Part shown: one piece after another, positions 7,857 through 15,794 of the stretch
Layout of the letters: each line of letters opens with the position of its first letter
How positions within the stretch are numbered: position 1 is the first letter of the stretch
Assembly (NCBI RefSeq): GCF_004346205.1
Contig: NZ_SMAM01000008.1
Span: forward strand, 1-64,000
Source of the DNA: Bibersteinia trehalosi
GTDB lineage: Bacteria > Pseudomonadota > Gammaproteobacteria > Enterobacterales > Pasteurellaceae
Direction: 5' to 3'
DNA length: 64,000 nucleotides
The notes under the pieces: generated by a model
Told to the model about the DNA's origin: nothing
The model's input: the letters and a program-made list of their open reading frames with translations, nothing else
Databases searched by the model: none
Made by a program: the position numbers and the translations under genes

Positions 7857-8258
7857 ATGTCCCAAGCGATCAGTAATTTAAACGAACTTTTACGCACAAT
7901 GACCCCAAAATTAAATGATGGGGTTTATTATTTTGCCACACTCAATCATGACGATGATTTACCACTTGCAAAAATCATTGCAACGATTCGTGAAGAAGAG
8001 GGGCTATCGGTTGTGATAAATGAAGAGACGGTGGCGGAATACGGTTTACAAGCTCAGTTTAAATGTGCGTGGATTAGTTTGGCCGTACATTCTGATCTTG
8101 CCGCAGTGGGATTAACAGCGGCTTTTGCCACAGCGTTAGGTAATGTGGGGATTAGTTGCAATGTGGTCGCAGGGAATTATCACGACCATATTTTTGTGCC
8201 TTATGAAAAAGCGACATTGGCAATGCAAACGTTGAGAAATTTGCAAAAATTATCATAA
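7857..8258 (+). CDS. ACT-domain protein
   Basis: 133 aa from the ATG at 7857, which is preceded by TCGGAG; an upstream in-frame ATG at 7803 lacks such a site. The protein resembles the small two-ACT-domain family (CASTOR/DUF2241-like): DGVYYFATL, then REEEGLSVVINEETVAEYGL, then a second half with AVHSDLAAVGLTAAFATALGNVGISCNVVAGNYHDHIFVPYEKA. These proteins are thought to bind small ligands such as amino acids. It is divergent from the LLM gene and convergent with the lipoprotein gene at 8304. No functional partner is evident. Confidence 0.8.
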   Translation: MSQAISNLNELLRTMTPKLNDGVYYFATLNHDDDLPLAKIIATIREEEGLSVVINEETVAEYGLQAQFKCAWISLAVHSDLAAVGLTAAFATALGNVGISCNVVAGNYHDHIFVPYEKATLAMQTLRNLQKLS

Positions 8259-8262
8259 AAAA

Positions 8263-8288
8263 CACCGCTTGAATTTATTTAAGCGGTG
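8263..8288. terminator. Bidirectional uptake-sequence terminator
   Basis: CACCGCTT (8263-8270) and AAGCGGTG (8281-8288) form a hairpin between two convergent genes. Confidence 0.7.
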
Positions 8289-8303
8289 CCTTCACTATTC
8301 GCA

Positions 8304-9266
8304 TTATTTACTTTGCGATAATAGCCATTCTCGAGCGGCATCTAATTGATAAGCATAATCAAACGAATACATATGCTCGCCCCCTTTGTGGGTTACGCCT
8401 TTTGGCACAACGGTGTTGGGTGTAAAGCGGATAAAGTTGGCGGGTTTACCTTGTGTTAAAATTTCAGCAACTTTCTGATTTTGCGCATCTTTTGGCAACA
8501 AAGCAGAAAATTCAGTTTCAGCAATCGGTACGCTATTTTGCTGCATTAAACCCATCACTTCTTTCATTCCGATAGAGGCTTTTGGGTCAGCAGCGGAAAC
8601 AGTGTAAATAAACTTGGCATTTGTTAGTGGTTTTAACACATTGATGTCCCATTGACTTCCGACAAACATAGAGGCGGTAAACAAATCGGGCTCGGTGCTG
8701 TTCAGATAAAACGAAATCATACCGCCCATAGACTGACCTGTGGCGTAAACCCGTTTGTTATCAACGGGGTATTTCGCCATCACCTCACGCACCAGATTGG
8801 CGGTAACTTTTACCTGCTCGGAAGTCTCCCAACTGTCGTTCACCGCCCCTTTTTCGTAGGCGGGCACCAGCACGAAGGCAGGATTTTTCGCCTGATTTTC
8901 GTCCGTCGCCCAGATAATCCCGCCCCAGCCCTGCATTAACGGGGCTTTGGCACCTTTGCCCGAGGTGGAGGCATCGGCGATAAACATGACCAGCGGGTAT
9001 TTTTTGTTGGGGTCAAGGTTTTGAGGGGTGTACAGGTTATAGCTGATTTTCACGCCGTTTTTGTCGGTGTATTCAAACACTTGAAAACGGCTTGCTAATT
9101 CTTCTCGCTGTGCCAACAGCTCGGTGTCGTAGGATTTGTCCGCCCCGCCGTATTGGGAATCCCAAGCAGGGTTTTCACCTTGGGCTTGACCTGCACTCTG
9201 GGAAGCAGGGGCTTGGCAGGCGGTTAAAAATGCTAAAAAAGCGGTTGTAAAGATGAGTTTCTTCAT
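8304..9266 (-). CDS. Esterase-like lipoprotein (alpha/beta hydrolase)
   Basis: 320 aa from the ATG at 9266. Residues 1-17 are a lipoprotein signal with lipobox LTAC and Cys17 as the lipidated residue. The rest is an alpha/beta-hydrolase of the PHB-depolymerase/feruloyl-esterase kind with nucleophile elbow GQSMGG (Ser179); a His in GVTHKGGEHMYSF near the C-terminus is a candidate for the triad. It is closely related to the N-terminal 330 residues of the protein at 9605-10984, so the two arose by duplication. It would be anchored in the outer or inner membrane facing the periplasm. The 8.3-11.4 kb stretch looks visibly richer in G+C than its surroundings. Substrate unknown. Confidence 0.85.
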   Translation of the reverse strand: MKKLIFTTAFLAFLTACQAPASQSAGQAQGENPAWDSQYGGADKSYDTELLAQREELASRFQVFEYTDKNGVKISYNLYTPQNLDPNKKYPLVMFIADASTSGKGAKAPLMQGWGGIIWATDENQAKNPAFVLVPAYEKGAVNDSWETSEQVKVTANLVREVMAKYPVDNKRVYATGQSMGGMISFYLNSTEPDLFTASMFVGSQWDINVLKPLTNAKFIYTVSAADPKASIGMKEVMGLMQQNSVPIAETEFSALLPKDAQNQKVAEILTQGKPANFIRFTPNTVVPKGVTHKGGEHMYSFDYAYQLDAAREWLLSQSK

Positions 9267-9297
9267 AACATATTTTTCCAAAGTTGATGGGGTAAAA

Positions 9298-9588
9298 TTA
9301 TTTTTTGCCCTTTACTGTCATCATGATGTCTTTAATATAGGGGGAAAATTGACTAAAAAATGCGTTATCACGATTTTCCAAGCAGACTTCGCTAAACAGT
9401 TTCAAGCCGATCAGAAAACGGCTTAAATCCTGTCCGCTGATGTCGGGGTGCATTTGTTTGACTTTTTCCAAAAGCTCAAACAGATTGTCGTGGTTAGGGG
9501 CTTCAAATACCAACGGCGGGGCTTCAACGGGGCTGCCGTCGCGGTCGGCAAGATAATCCACCGTAATGCGGTATTGGTGTTTTTTCAT
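9298..9588 (-). CDS. DUF3861-like small protein
   Basis: 96 aa, acidic and soluble, beginning MKKHQYRITVDYLADRDGSP and with a helical FELLEKVKQMHP segment. It resembles the DUF3861 family, for which no function is known. It starts after AGGAGAAGC and lies between the two related lipoprotein hydrolase genes, 31 nt before one and 16 nt after the other, so all are likely co-transcribed. No signal peptide or motif that would indicate an enzyme. Confidence 0.65.
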   Translation of the reverse strand: MKKHQYRITVDYLADRDGSPVEAPPLVFEAPNHDNLFELLEKVKQMHPDISGQDLSRFLIGLKLFSEVCLENRDNAFFSQFSPYIKDIMMTVKGKK

Positions 9589-9604
9589 ACTGCTTCTCCT
9601 TATA

Positions 9605-10984
9605 TTAAGGGCTGACTTTTAATCTTTTTAAAGCGTCCATCGCCGGCTGACTAACATGATCGCCTCTTTGTGCGGATTTTTTGTACCACACAATCGCTTG
9701 ATTTAACGCTTTTGCCGTGCCGATACCGTTTTCATAGCAATAGCCCAGCCAGTATTGCGACGTAATGTCGCCCTGTTCGCCTGCCTGTTTGAAATTATCA
9801 AAGGCTTTGCGTTCGTCTTTTGCCACGCCCTGACCGTTTAAATACATCAGACCGATATAGCGTTTGGATTTGATATGCTCCGCTTCATCGGCTCGGATAA
9901 AGGCCTGCATCGCCTGCGTGTAGTCTTTTTGGTTATACAGGGCAACGGCTTGGTCAAGCAGTTGTTTCGCTTGCATTTTATCGGCGGTGATTACCCCTTT
10001 CGCCCCCTTGCTCTGCATTAACAGCCATTCACGGGCGGGGGCAAGTTTGTAGGCATAATCAAACGAATACATATGCTCGCCGCCTTTGGTCATCGTGTTG
10101 CCCTCGGGCAGAACCGTGCCTTTGTCAAAATAAACGATATTAATCGGGCTGCCTTTGGCAAGCAGTGCCGACACTTTGGCGTTTTGCTCGCTTTGGGGCA
10201 GTTTTGCCGACAAATTGAGCTGTTCAAACGCCACCTTGTCGGCTTTAAGCATGGCGGTTAATTCGCCGTGGGTTTTGACCGCCCCCAAATCGCCGTCGGC
10301 AAGGGTAAAAATCCATTTGTTTTTTTCCAGCGGTTTTAAAACGTTGATGTCCCACTTTGAGCCGACAAAATACGAAGCGGTAAACAAATCCGGCTCGATA
10401 CTGTTGAAATAAAAGGAAATCATACCGCCCATAGACTGACCTGTGGTGTAAACCCGATTGCGGTCAATGGGGTAATCATCAAGCGTTTGTTTGACCAAAT
10501 CCAGCGTCATCGCCACCTCGGGGCGGGTAGTCCAATCGTCATAAACCGCTTTTTCGCTGAATGCCGGCACCAGTACAAAAGCGGGATTTTTGGCCTGATT
10601 TTCGTCAGTCGCCCAAATAATCCCGCCCCAGCCCTGCATTAACGGGGCTTTTATGCCTTTGCCTGCGGTGCTTGCGTCCGCCATAAACAACACCAGCGGA
10701 TATTTTTTGTTTGGGTCAAGATTTTTGGGAATGTAAAGATTATAGGCAAGTGTTTTGCCTGTTTTGAGGTCTTGAAATTCTAGTTGGGTAAATTTTGCTG
10801 CCAGCATTTCTCGCTGTGCCAAAAGCTCGCTGTCGTAGGATTTGTCTGCGCCGCCATACAATTCTCTATCCCAAATGCTGGCTTGGGCGGTTGTTTGTGC
10901 TTGGGAAACGAGGGACTTAGAAACAGGCGTTTGGCAAGCGGTCAAACTTGCCAAAAGTGCGGTGGTTAAGAGAAGTTTTTTCAT
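9605..10984 (-). CDS. Esterase-like lipoprotein fused to Sel1 repeats
   Basis: 459 aa. Lipoprotein signal with lipobox LTAC (Cys17); alpha/beta-hydrolase domain to about residue 325 with GQSMGG (Ser184) and KGGEHMYSF; then a linker and Sel1-type helical repeats (about 340-455) such as YIGLMYLNGQGVAKDERKAF and YWLGYCYENGIGTAKALNQA. The hydrolase part is a paralogue of 8304-9266. The Sel1 part is a paralogue of the separate lipoprotein at 10998-11435, ending in the same DHVSQPA-DALKRL motif. Sel1 repeats usually mediate protein contacts. The arrangement suggests gene fusion within the cluster. Role unknown; perhaps a surface or periplasmic esterase complex. Confidence 0.85.
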   Translation of the reverse strand: MKKLLLTTALLASLTACQTPVSKSLVSQAQTTAQASIWDRELYGGADKSYDSELLAQREMLAAKFTQLEFQDLKTGKTLAYNLYIPKNLDPNKKYPLVLFMADASTAGKGIKAPLMQGWGGIIWATDENQAKNPAFVLVPAFSEKAVYDDWTTRPEVAMTLDLVKQTLDDYPIDRNRVYTTGQSMGGMISFYFNSIEPDLFTASYFVGSKWDINVLKPLEKNKWIFTLADGDLGAVKTHGELTAMLKADKVAFEQLNLSAKLPQSEQNAKVSALLAKGSPINIVYFDKGTVLPEGNTMTKGGEHMYSFDYAYKLAPAREWLLMQSKGAKGVITADKMQAKQLLDQAVALYNQKDYTQAMQAFIRADEAEHIKSKRYIGLMYLNGQGVAKDERKAFDNFKQAGEQGDITSQYWLGYCYENGIGTAKALNQAIVWYKKSAQRGDHVSQPAMDALKRLKVSP

Positions 10985-10997
10985 AAAAATTCCAAAA

Positions 10998-11435
10998 TTA
11001 AGGTTGAGTGTTTAGGCGTTTTAGGGCATCTATCGCAGGCTGGCTGACGTGGTCGCCCCTTTGGGCGGATTTTTGATACCAACTCATTGCTTGATTTAAG
11101 TCCTTTGGCGTACCAATGCCATTTTCATAACAAAACCCAAGCCAATATTGCGAAGTGATGTCGCCTTGTTCGCTTGCCTGCTTGAAATAATCAAAGGCTT
11201 TGGTTTCGTCTTTTGCCACGCCTTGACCGTTTAGATACATCAAACCCAAATAACGCTTGGCTTTTAGATGGGTGCTTTGTTCAAACAAGGGTTTGGCGGT
11301 TTGATAATCTTGGGCTTGGTATAAAGAGACAGCTTTGTCAAATTCGGCTTTTGCATTTGAATGCGTGTCTGCCGGCATTGTTTGACAGGCAGTTAAGGCA
11401 AGCGATAATGCTAGGGCGATTAAGGATTTTTTCAT
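10998..11435 (-). CDS. Sel1-repeat lipoprotein
   Basis: 145 aa from the ATG at 11435. Lipoprotein signal with LTAC lipobox, then a TPR-like helix pair (AEFDKAVSLYQAQDYQTAKPLFEQ) and two Sel1 repeats (YLGLMYLNGQGVAKDETKAF; YWLGFCYENGIGTPKDLNQA). Nearly the same domain forms the C-terminus of the downstream hydrolase fusion. It is 13 nt upstream of that gene and first in a four-gene minus-strand unit. Likely a periplasm-facing scaffold or adaptor; no enzymatic motif. Confidence 0.82.
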   Translation of the reverse strand: MKKSLIALALSLALTACQTMPADTHSNAKAEFDKAVSLYQAQDYQTAKPLFEQSTHLKAKRYLGLMYLNGQGVAKDETKAFDYFKQASEQGDITSQYWLGFCYENGIGTPKDLNQAMSWYQKSAQRGDHVSQPAIDALKRLNTQP

Positions 11436-11538
11436 TTTAAACTTCAACTTAAAATAACCGCCACTTTAGCAAAAAATGAGAATGAATTACAAATTAAGTT
11501 TTTTGGGGCTGCCTGCTGAAAAGTTTGCCAATAAAAAA

Positions 11539-11575
11539 CACCGCTTGTCTGATGTTTAACTCAAAACAAGCGGTG
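11539..11575. terminator. Inverted uptake-sequence hairpin
   Basis: CACCGCTTGT (11539-11548) and ACAAGCGGTG (11566-11575), followed by TTTT on the plus strand and preceded by AAAAAA. It ends the membrane-protein gene at 11597 and lies upstream of the Sel1 lipoprotein gene. Confidence 0.75.
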
Positions 11576-11596
11576 GGTTTTATTTATCCATAACGG

Positions 11597-12424
11597 CTAA
11601 TCGTTAAGACGATGAGGCATTGTCAAAATATGAATGGCACAAAGCAAGGTTACAAACATCATTGTAAATACCGTTACCAATGCCATTGAGCCATTGATTT
11701 CGGGGTGTGTTTCCAGTACAAAAGCAGGAATGATAAACGACAAACCTTTAATGCCATATACCGCAACCGCTTCCAGCCAAAACGCTTTGTTGTAGGTTTT
11801 CAGTTCGTTATCAAATTTGGCAAGATAGAGTGAAAAAAGCTGCATAAACAGATACACCACAAAAAACCAACCAGCAAAATTAGACAATGGCACGCCAAAA
11901 TAAGCACCATTTTCTTTCCATATCCAAGATTGGTTAATGGTTGCCGCCAACGGATCCATCACCAAATCCCACATTACCATAATAAAGGTAGCAATCAATG
12001 GAGTGATAATCATCTGAATTCCTTGAAGTTTTTTGCCATATTGCCCTGTTAAGACCTGTCCGAGAATATAAGAGGTATAACCCATTGCAAAATAGGCAGG
12101 CATAATCATCAATGGCACATTGGCAATTCTTGGGCCGGGCAATTTTTCGTAGTGATAATAGCCAAACGGAAAACCTGTGGAAATACTAAGCGACTCAAAA
12201 AAATGGCTGATAATCCAAGTAATAAAAAAGAAAATCAGCATATTTTTGACGCCAAAACGCTCAAAACCGTGCCAAAAAGCAAATACGGCTATCATCATCG
12301 CAAACAGCGGCCCGAGCGGTGCTTGCATTTCAGGGGCAAAATACAAGTAGGCAGTGAGTACAAACATAATGCCGATTAATATCCATCTGCCGATATTTAG
12401 GTGAAGTGATTGTTTTTGTGTCAT
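11597..12424 (-). CDS. Carotenoid-biosynthesis-type membrane protein (DUF422/CruF-like)
   Basis: 275 aa polytopic membrane protein with about seven or eight hydrophobic helices. It carries the family's characteristic segments GFPFGYYHYEKLPGPRIANVPL, VMWDLVMDPLAA and YFGVPLSNFAGWFFV. Homologues include bacterioruberin and CruF carotenoid hydratases. No phytoene synthase, desaturase or other carotenoid gene lies in the window, so it may act on another isoprenoid or lipid, or have been imported alone. Divergent from the TetR gene at 12574, which is probably its regulator; that gene carries Neisseria uptake sequences, hinting that the pair was acquired. Confidence 0.8.
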   Translation of the reverse strand: MTQKQSLHLNIGRWILIGIMFVLTAYLYFAPEMQAPLGPLFAMMIAVFAFWHGFERFGVKNMLIFFFITWIISHFFESLSISTGFPFGYYHYEKLPGPRIANVPLMIMPAYFAMGYTSYILGQVLTGQYGKKLQGIQMIITPLIATFIMVMWDLVMDPLAATINQSWIWKENGAYFGVPLSNFAGWFFVVYLFMQLFSLYLAKFDNELKTYNKAFWLEAVAVYGIKGLSFIIPAFVLETHPEINGSMALVTVFTMMFVTLLCAIHILTMPHRLND

Positions 12425-12573
12425 TTTAATTTCTCTTCAATAAAAGTGGTATGTGTTTATTTTAAGAGAGAAATTACACAATAAAAACGGTCAAAATTGC
12501 CCAAAACTGCTACAATAAGATGACAAATTTTAAAATCTGTACTATTAAATAGATAAATTGGAGCAAAATCGTT

Positions 12574-12585
12574 ATGCCGTCTGAA
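12574..12585 (+). other. Perfect Neisseria-type DNA uptake sequence
   Basis: ATGCCGTCTGAA, the 12-mer uptake sequence of Neisseria, overlaps the start codon of the TetR gene and encodes its first residues MPSE. A near copy in inverted orientation, TGCAGACGGCTT (10 of 12 matches), lies at the 3' end of the gene (13115-13126). The host uses a different uptake word. Confidence 0.8.
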
Positions 12586-13128
12586 AAACAAGATTTGCGA
12601 GTACAAAAAACGCATAAGGTCATTCGCACCGCTTTTGTGGAATTGCTACAAGAAAAAACCTATGAAAACATCGCCGTGCAAGAGATTTTGGATAGAGCTT
12701 TGGTCAATAGAAATACTTTTTACAAATATTATTCAGGCAAAAGCGATTTGGCAGGGGCGATGATTAGTGAACTGAAAGCCGAATATACCGATTTGATTGA
12801 TGAAAGAGTAAATCTTGATAATTTAAATGAATTTATTGAGATACTTTTGCCCAAATTTTATGAAAAACGCCGAGTGATTTTGGCACTTTGGACGATTAAA
12901 ACCAAACGGCATCATCTGTGGGACGATATGTTTTTGCTGTTAAAAAACCATTACATCGCCAAACAACAAAAACAATTTCCGCATAAGCAGTTGGATTATC
13001 AAGGTGAAATGGTGGCTCATTTAATGTTACAAACGTGGCAATACTATTTTAAACAGGATTTGCCTGTGCCTATTCGCCAAGTGTGGGCGGAATTAGGCGA
13101 GATCATCAAGGCGGTGCAGACGGCTTGA
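12574..13128 (+). CDS. TetR-family transcriptional regulator
   Basis: 184 aa. N-terminal TetR helix-turn-helix: TAFVELLQEKTYENIAVQEILDRALVNRNTFYKYYSGKSDLAGAM. The C-terminal ligand domain is divergent. GGAG stands 10 nt before the ATG. It is divergent from the carotenoid-type membrane protein gene and likely controls it; the 149-nt gap contains AATTTCTCTT and AAGAGAGAAATT as imperfect inverted arms. The gene begins with a perfect Neisseria uptake sequence and ends with a near-perfect inverted one, which suggests transfer from Neisseriaceae. Confidence 0.9.
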   Translation: MPSEKQDLRVQKTHKVIRTAFVELLQEKTYENIAVQEILDRALVNRNTFYKYYSGKSDLAGAMISELKAEYTDLIDERVNLDNLNEFIEILLPKFYEKRRVILALWTIKTKRHHLWDDMFLLLKNHYIAKQQKQFPHKQLDYQGEMVAHLMLQTWQYYFKQDLPVPIRQVWAELGEIIKAVQTA

Positions 13129-13154
13129 ATTTTGCAAAATTTCCACACAAAAAC

Positions 13155-13180
13155 ACCGCTTGGCGTTAAATCCAAGCGGT
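13155..13180. terminator. Bidirectional uptake-sequence terminator
   Basis: ACCGCTTGG (13155-13163) and CCAAGCGGT (13172-13180) pair between the convergent TetR and dehydrogenase genes. Confidence 0.7.
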
Positions 13181-13194
13181 ATTTGGTTTAAACG

Positions 13195-14184
13195 TTAGAT
13201 TTTTACTAAAATTTTCCCCATTTGTGCATTACTTTCCATATACTCGTGAGCTTGCACCATCTCTTCAAAGGCAAAGATTTTGTCAATTTCAGGCTTTAAC
13301 TGACCGCTTGCTAAGCCCTCAAAGACGAATTGTTTCGCTTGTGCGAGTTTTTCAGGTACGGTAGTGATTTCAAACAGCTCATAGCCACGCACGGTTAAAT
13401 GTTTGCCCAAAATTGGGAAAACAGGCACAGCAATATCATCATGGCTTAATGCACCATAGATAATATAGTTGCCCTCTTGTGCCATTGCATTGATGATAGC
13501 AGCTGCTTCTTTTCCGCCCACAGGATCAAACACCATATTCACGCCTTTACCGTTGGTGATTTCAAGCAGTTTAGCGGTGATATCATCTTCTTTGGTGGCA
13601 AGCACGAAGTCCGCTCCTTTTTCCAGTAAAATATCGCCTTTGGCGTGGGTGCGAGACAGAGCAATCACCGTTGCCCCCTGCATTTTAGCAATTTGAATAG
13701 CAGCTAAGCCGACTGAACTTGTCGCTGCACCCAATACTACAAAATCGCCTGCTTTTACTTTGCCAAATTCAATTAACCCACCGTAGGCGGTAACAAACGC
13801 CATCCAACTTGCCGCAGCTTGCTCCATTGAAAGATTGTCAGGGTGTTTAACCACAGCGTGTTTTGGCATATTCACGATTTCGCCGTAAGTGCCATATTCG
13901 GTAAACATAAAAGAAGGAATCACGCTCACTTTATCGCCAACCGAAAATTCACTGACTTTGTCGCCCACTGCCGTTACCACGCCAGCTCCTTCATAACCCA
14001 TTGTGGCAGGAAAAACAGGCTCAATCACATAAGCACCAGAGCGATACATTGCTTCTGCACGGTTTAAGCCTAGTACTTGCATTTGAATTTGTACTTCGTC
14101 TGTTTTTGGTGCAGATGTTTGTACATCCACAATATGTAAAACATCGGGTGTGCCTGTTTGGGTAAATTGGATCTGTTTGCTCAT
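13195..14184 (-). CDS. Quinone oxidoreductase-like MDR dehydrogenase
   Basis: 329 aa medium-chain dehydrogenase/reductase. GroES-like N-terminal domain (GLNRAEAMYRSGAY, MGYEGAGVVTAVGDKV) and Rossmann domain with VVLGAATSSVGLAAIQIAKMQGATVIA. The zinc-ligand Cys/His pattern of alcohol dehydrogenases is missing, as in zinc-independent quinone oxidoreductases (QorA type), which use NADPH to reduce quinones or enones. Divergent from the LysR gene at 14291, a typical regulator-enzyme pair. Confidence 0.88.
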   Translation of the reverse strand: MSKQIQFTQTGTPDVLHIVDVQTSAPKTDEVQIQMQVLGLNRAEAMYRSGAYVIEPVFPATMGYEGAGVVTAVGDKVSEFSVGDKVSVIPSFMFTEYGTYGEIVNMPKHAVVKHPDNLSMEQAAASWMAFVTAYGGLIEFGKVKAGDFVVLGAATSSVGLAAIQIAKMQGATVIALSRTHAKGDILLEKGADFVLATKEDDITAKLLEITNGKGVNMVFDPVGGKEAAAIINAMAQEGNYIIYGALSHDDIAVPVFPILGKHLTVRGYELFEITTVPEKLAQAKQFVFEGLASGQLKPEIDKIFAFEEMVQAHEYMESNAQMGKILVKI

Positions 14185-14290
14185 TCTGTTTCCTTAAAAG
14201 GTGATATTCATAAAACAACGCAATTTTAACGGGAATTTAAACCTGCTAAAATAACATCAATCACAAAACACCTTTGCATAAAACACACAA

Positions 14291-15211
14291 ATGAACCGTA
14301 AAAATACCACTTTTCATGCCTTAGAGATTTTCCTTGCGGTTGCCAAAGAAAAAAATTTTTCCGAAGTTGCTCGCCATTATGATGTAGCGAGTTCGGTGAT
14401 TTCTCGGCAAATTAAACAGTTAGAAGATGATTTTGGGCAAACGCTGTTTTATCGTAATACTCGTTCAATGATTTTGACCCAAGCAGGCGAACGTTTTGCT
14501 CAGCACGCTCAAACGCTGTTAAATCAATATCAATTACTCTCTGATGAATTACAGCAAGCTAATCAAGAACCAGCTGGGATAGTAAGCATTAACGTCCCGA
14601 CATTTTTCGGGCAAAAGCAGATTGTGCCGCATTTGTGTGCCTTGCAAGCTCGCTACCCGAAATTGGAAATTCATCTGACTCAATCCGATGATTTTGTTGA
14701 TCCGTATAGCCAAAATGTAGATTTGATTATTCGCATTGCCAGTCTTGTGGACAGTAATCTCAAAATGAAAATCATCGCCAAGCAGAAACATTATCTTGTA
14801 GCTTCGCCTGATTTCTTAGCCAAATATGGTACGCCTTGTACGATTGACGATTTGCCCCACTATCGTGGTCTGTTTTATCGTGGACAATTCGGCATTTTAC
14901 ACTGGCGATTTGGCGAGCAAGGGATTGTGAGAGAGGCGAAACCTTATTTTGTCAGCAACAATGCCCCGAGTTTGATTGAAATGGCGATTAAAGGTGGTGG
15001 CTTGCTGATGATGCCAGATTGGGCAGTCGCCGATGAGATCCAAGCAGGTAAACTTGTTCCGATATTGCCTGATATGTCCATTTCCAGTGATTTAGAAGAG
15101 ATTTATATCGCTTTTTTAACCCCACAAAGTAGCTATCGTTCCGCCAATGTGCAAGCAGTGATGGATTTTTTAGGCGAAAAATTCGCGCAGGGAAAAAGCT
15201 GGCAACGATGA
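14291..15211 (+). CDS. LysR-family regulator
   Basis: 306 aa. N-terminal HTH (TFHALEIFLAVAKEKNFSEVARHYDVASSVISRQIKQLEDDFGQTLFYRNTRSMILTQAGE region, about residues 6-70) and a type-2 periplasmic-binding-fold effector domain. Divergent from the quinone oxidoreductase gene with a 106-nt shared promoter region, so it probably controls that gene in response to its substrate. Followed by a strong uptake-sequence terminator. Inducer unknown. Confidence 0.9.
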   Translation: MNRKNTTFHALEIFLAVAKEKNFSEVARHYDVASSVISRQIKQLEDDFGQTLFYRNTRSMILTQAGERFAQHAQTLLNQYQLLSDELQQANQEPAGIVSINVPTFFGQKQIVPHLCALQARYPKLEIHLTQSDDFVDPYSQNVDLIIRIASLVDSNLKMKIIAKQKHYLVASPDFLAKYGTPCTIDDLPHYRGLFYRGQFGILHWRFGEQGIVREAKPYFVSNNAPSLIEMAIKGGGLLMMPDWAVADEIQAGKLVPILPDMSISSDLEEIYIAFLTPQSSYRSANVQAVMDFLGEKFAQGKSWQR

Positions 15212-15235
15212 TGATTTGGTAAATGTTAGGCAAAA

Positions 15236-15266
15236 AAAGACCGCTTGCAAATCGCAAGCGGTCTTT
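15236..15266. terminator. Perfect 13-bp uptake-sequence terminator
   Basis: AAAGACCGCTTGC (15236-15248) and GCAAGCGGTCTTT (15254-15266), 5-nt loop, between the convergent LysR and doxX genes. Confidence 0.85.
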
Positions 15267-15278
15267 TGAAAATGTTTT

Positions 15279-15674
15279 TTATTTATTTTGGGTAAAGCGA
15301 TTATCCAAGCTCCACGCTCCGCCACCAAATGCCGCTAGCATTAAAAAGATTAAACTAAACAACATAGCTGGTTCGCCGCCGTTGGTGAGAGGTAGGAAGG
15401 AGAAATGGAACATAAAATAGGCGACAGCCATTTGTCCAGATAAAATAAAAGCAGTTACTCGGGTGAATAAACCTAAAATAATCAGTACACCACCCACTAA
15501 TTCTAAGATCCCAGCTAAACCGAAAATAGACATCAATTGCACTGAACCATTGCCATTTGTCATTGAAAATGGAAATTCAAAGAATTTCGCTGTGCCGTGT
15601 AGTAAAAAGGCATAGCCAGTTAAAATGCGAACGAATGCTAAAATTTGAGGTTGTAATTTTTGTAAAAAAGTCAT
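15279..15674 (-). CDS. DoxX-family membrane protein
   Basis: 131 aa with four hydrophobic helices, typical of DoxX/YphA-type inner-membrane proteins: LTGYAFLLHGTAKFFEFP near the start, GLAGILELVGGVLIILGLFTR in the middle and FLMLAAFGGGAWSLD near the end. DoxX-like proteins are linked to thiol and oxidative stress in some bacteria, but the biochemical role is poorly defined. The 70-nt stretch 30-100 nt upstream is a near copy of the region upstream of the MBL-fold gene at 18263-19111, suggesting a shared regulator, probably the LysR protein at 19258. Confidence 0.85.
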   Translation of the reverse strand: MTFLQKLQPQILAFVRILTGYAFLLHGTAKFFEFPFSMTNGNGSVQLMSIFGLAGILELVGGVLIILGLFTRVTAFILSGQMAVAYFMFHFSFLPLTNGGEPAMLFSLIFLMLAAFGGGAWSLDNRFTQNK

Positions 15675-15703
15675 GTTAATTCCTTATGGATAATTGATTT
15701 TGT

Positions 15704-15773
15704 GCATTATAGTGAAATAAAAATCGGGAAAAATAGCGATTTATGAATAAGATTGTTTTATATATTGAAACAA
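15704..15773. repeat. 70-nt duplicated promoter region, copy 1 (doxX)
   Basis: Matches 19180-19249 without gaps at 60 of 70 positions. The first 20 nt (GCATTATAGTGAAATAAAAA) and the block GGGAAAAATAGCG are identical, and both copies end in ATTGAAACAA. In copy 2 a LysR start codon follows 8 nt later; here no LysR gene follows. Confidence 0.8.
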
Positions 15774-15794
15774 TGCTTGCACTAGCTCTTTCTC

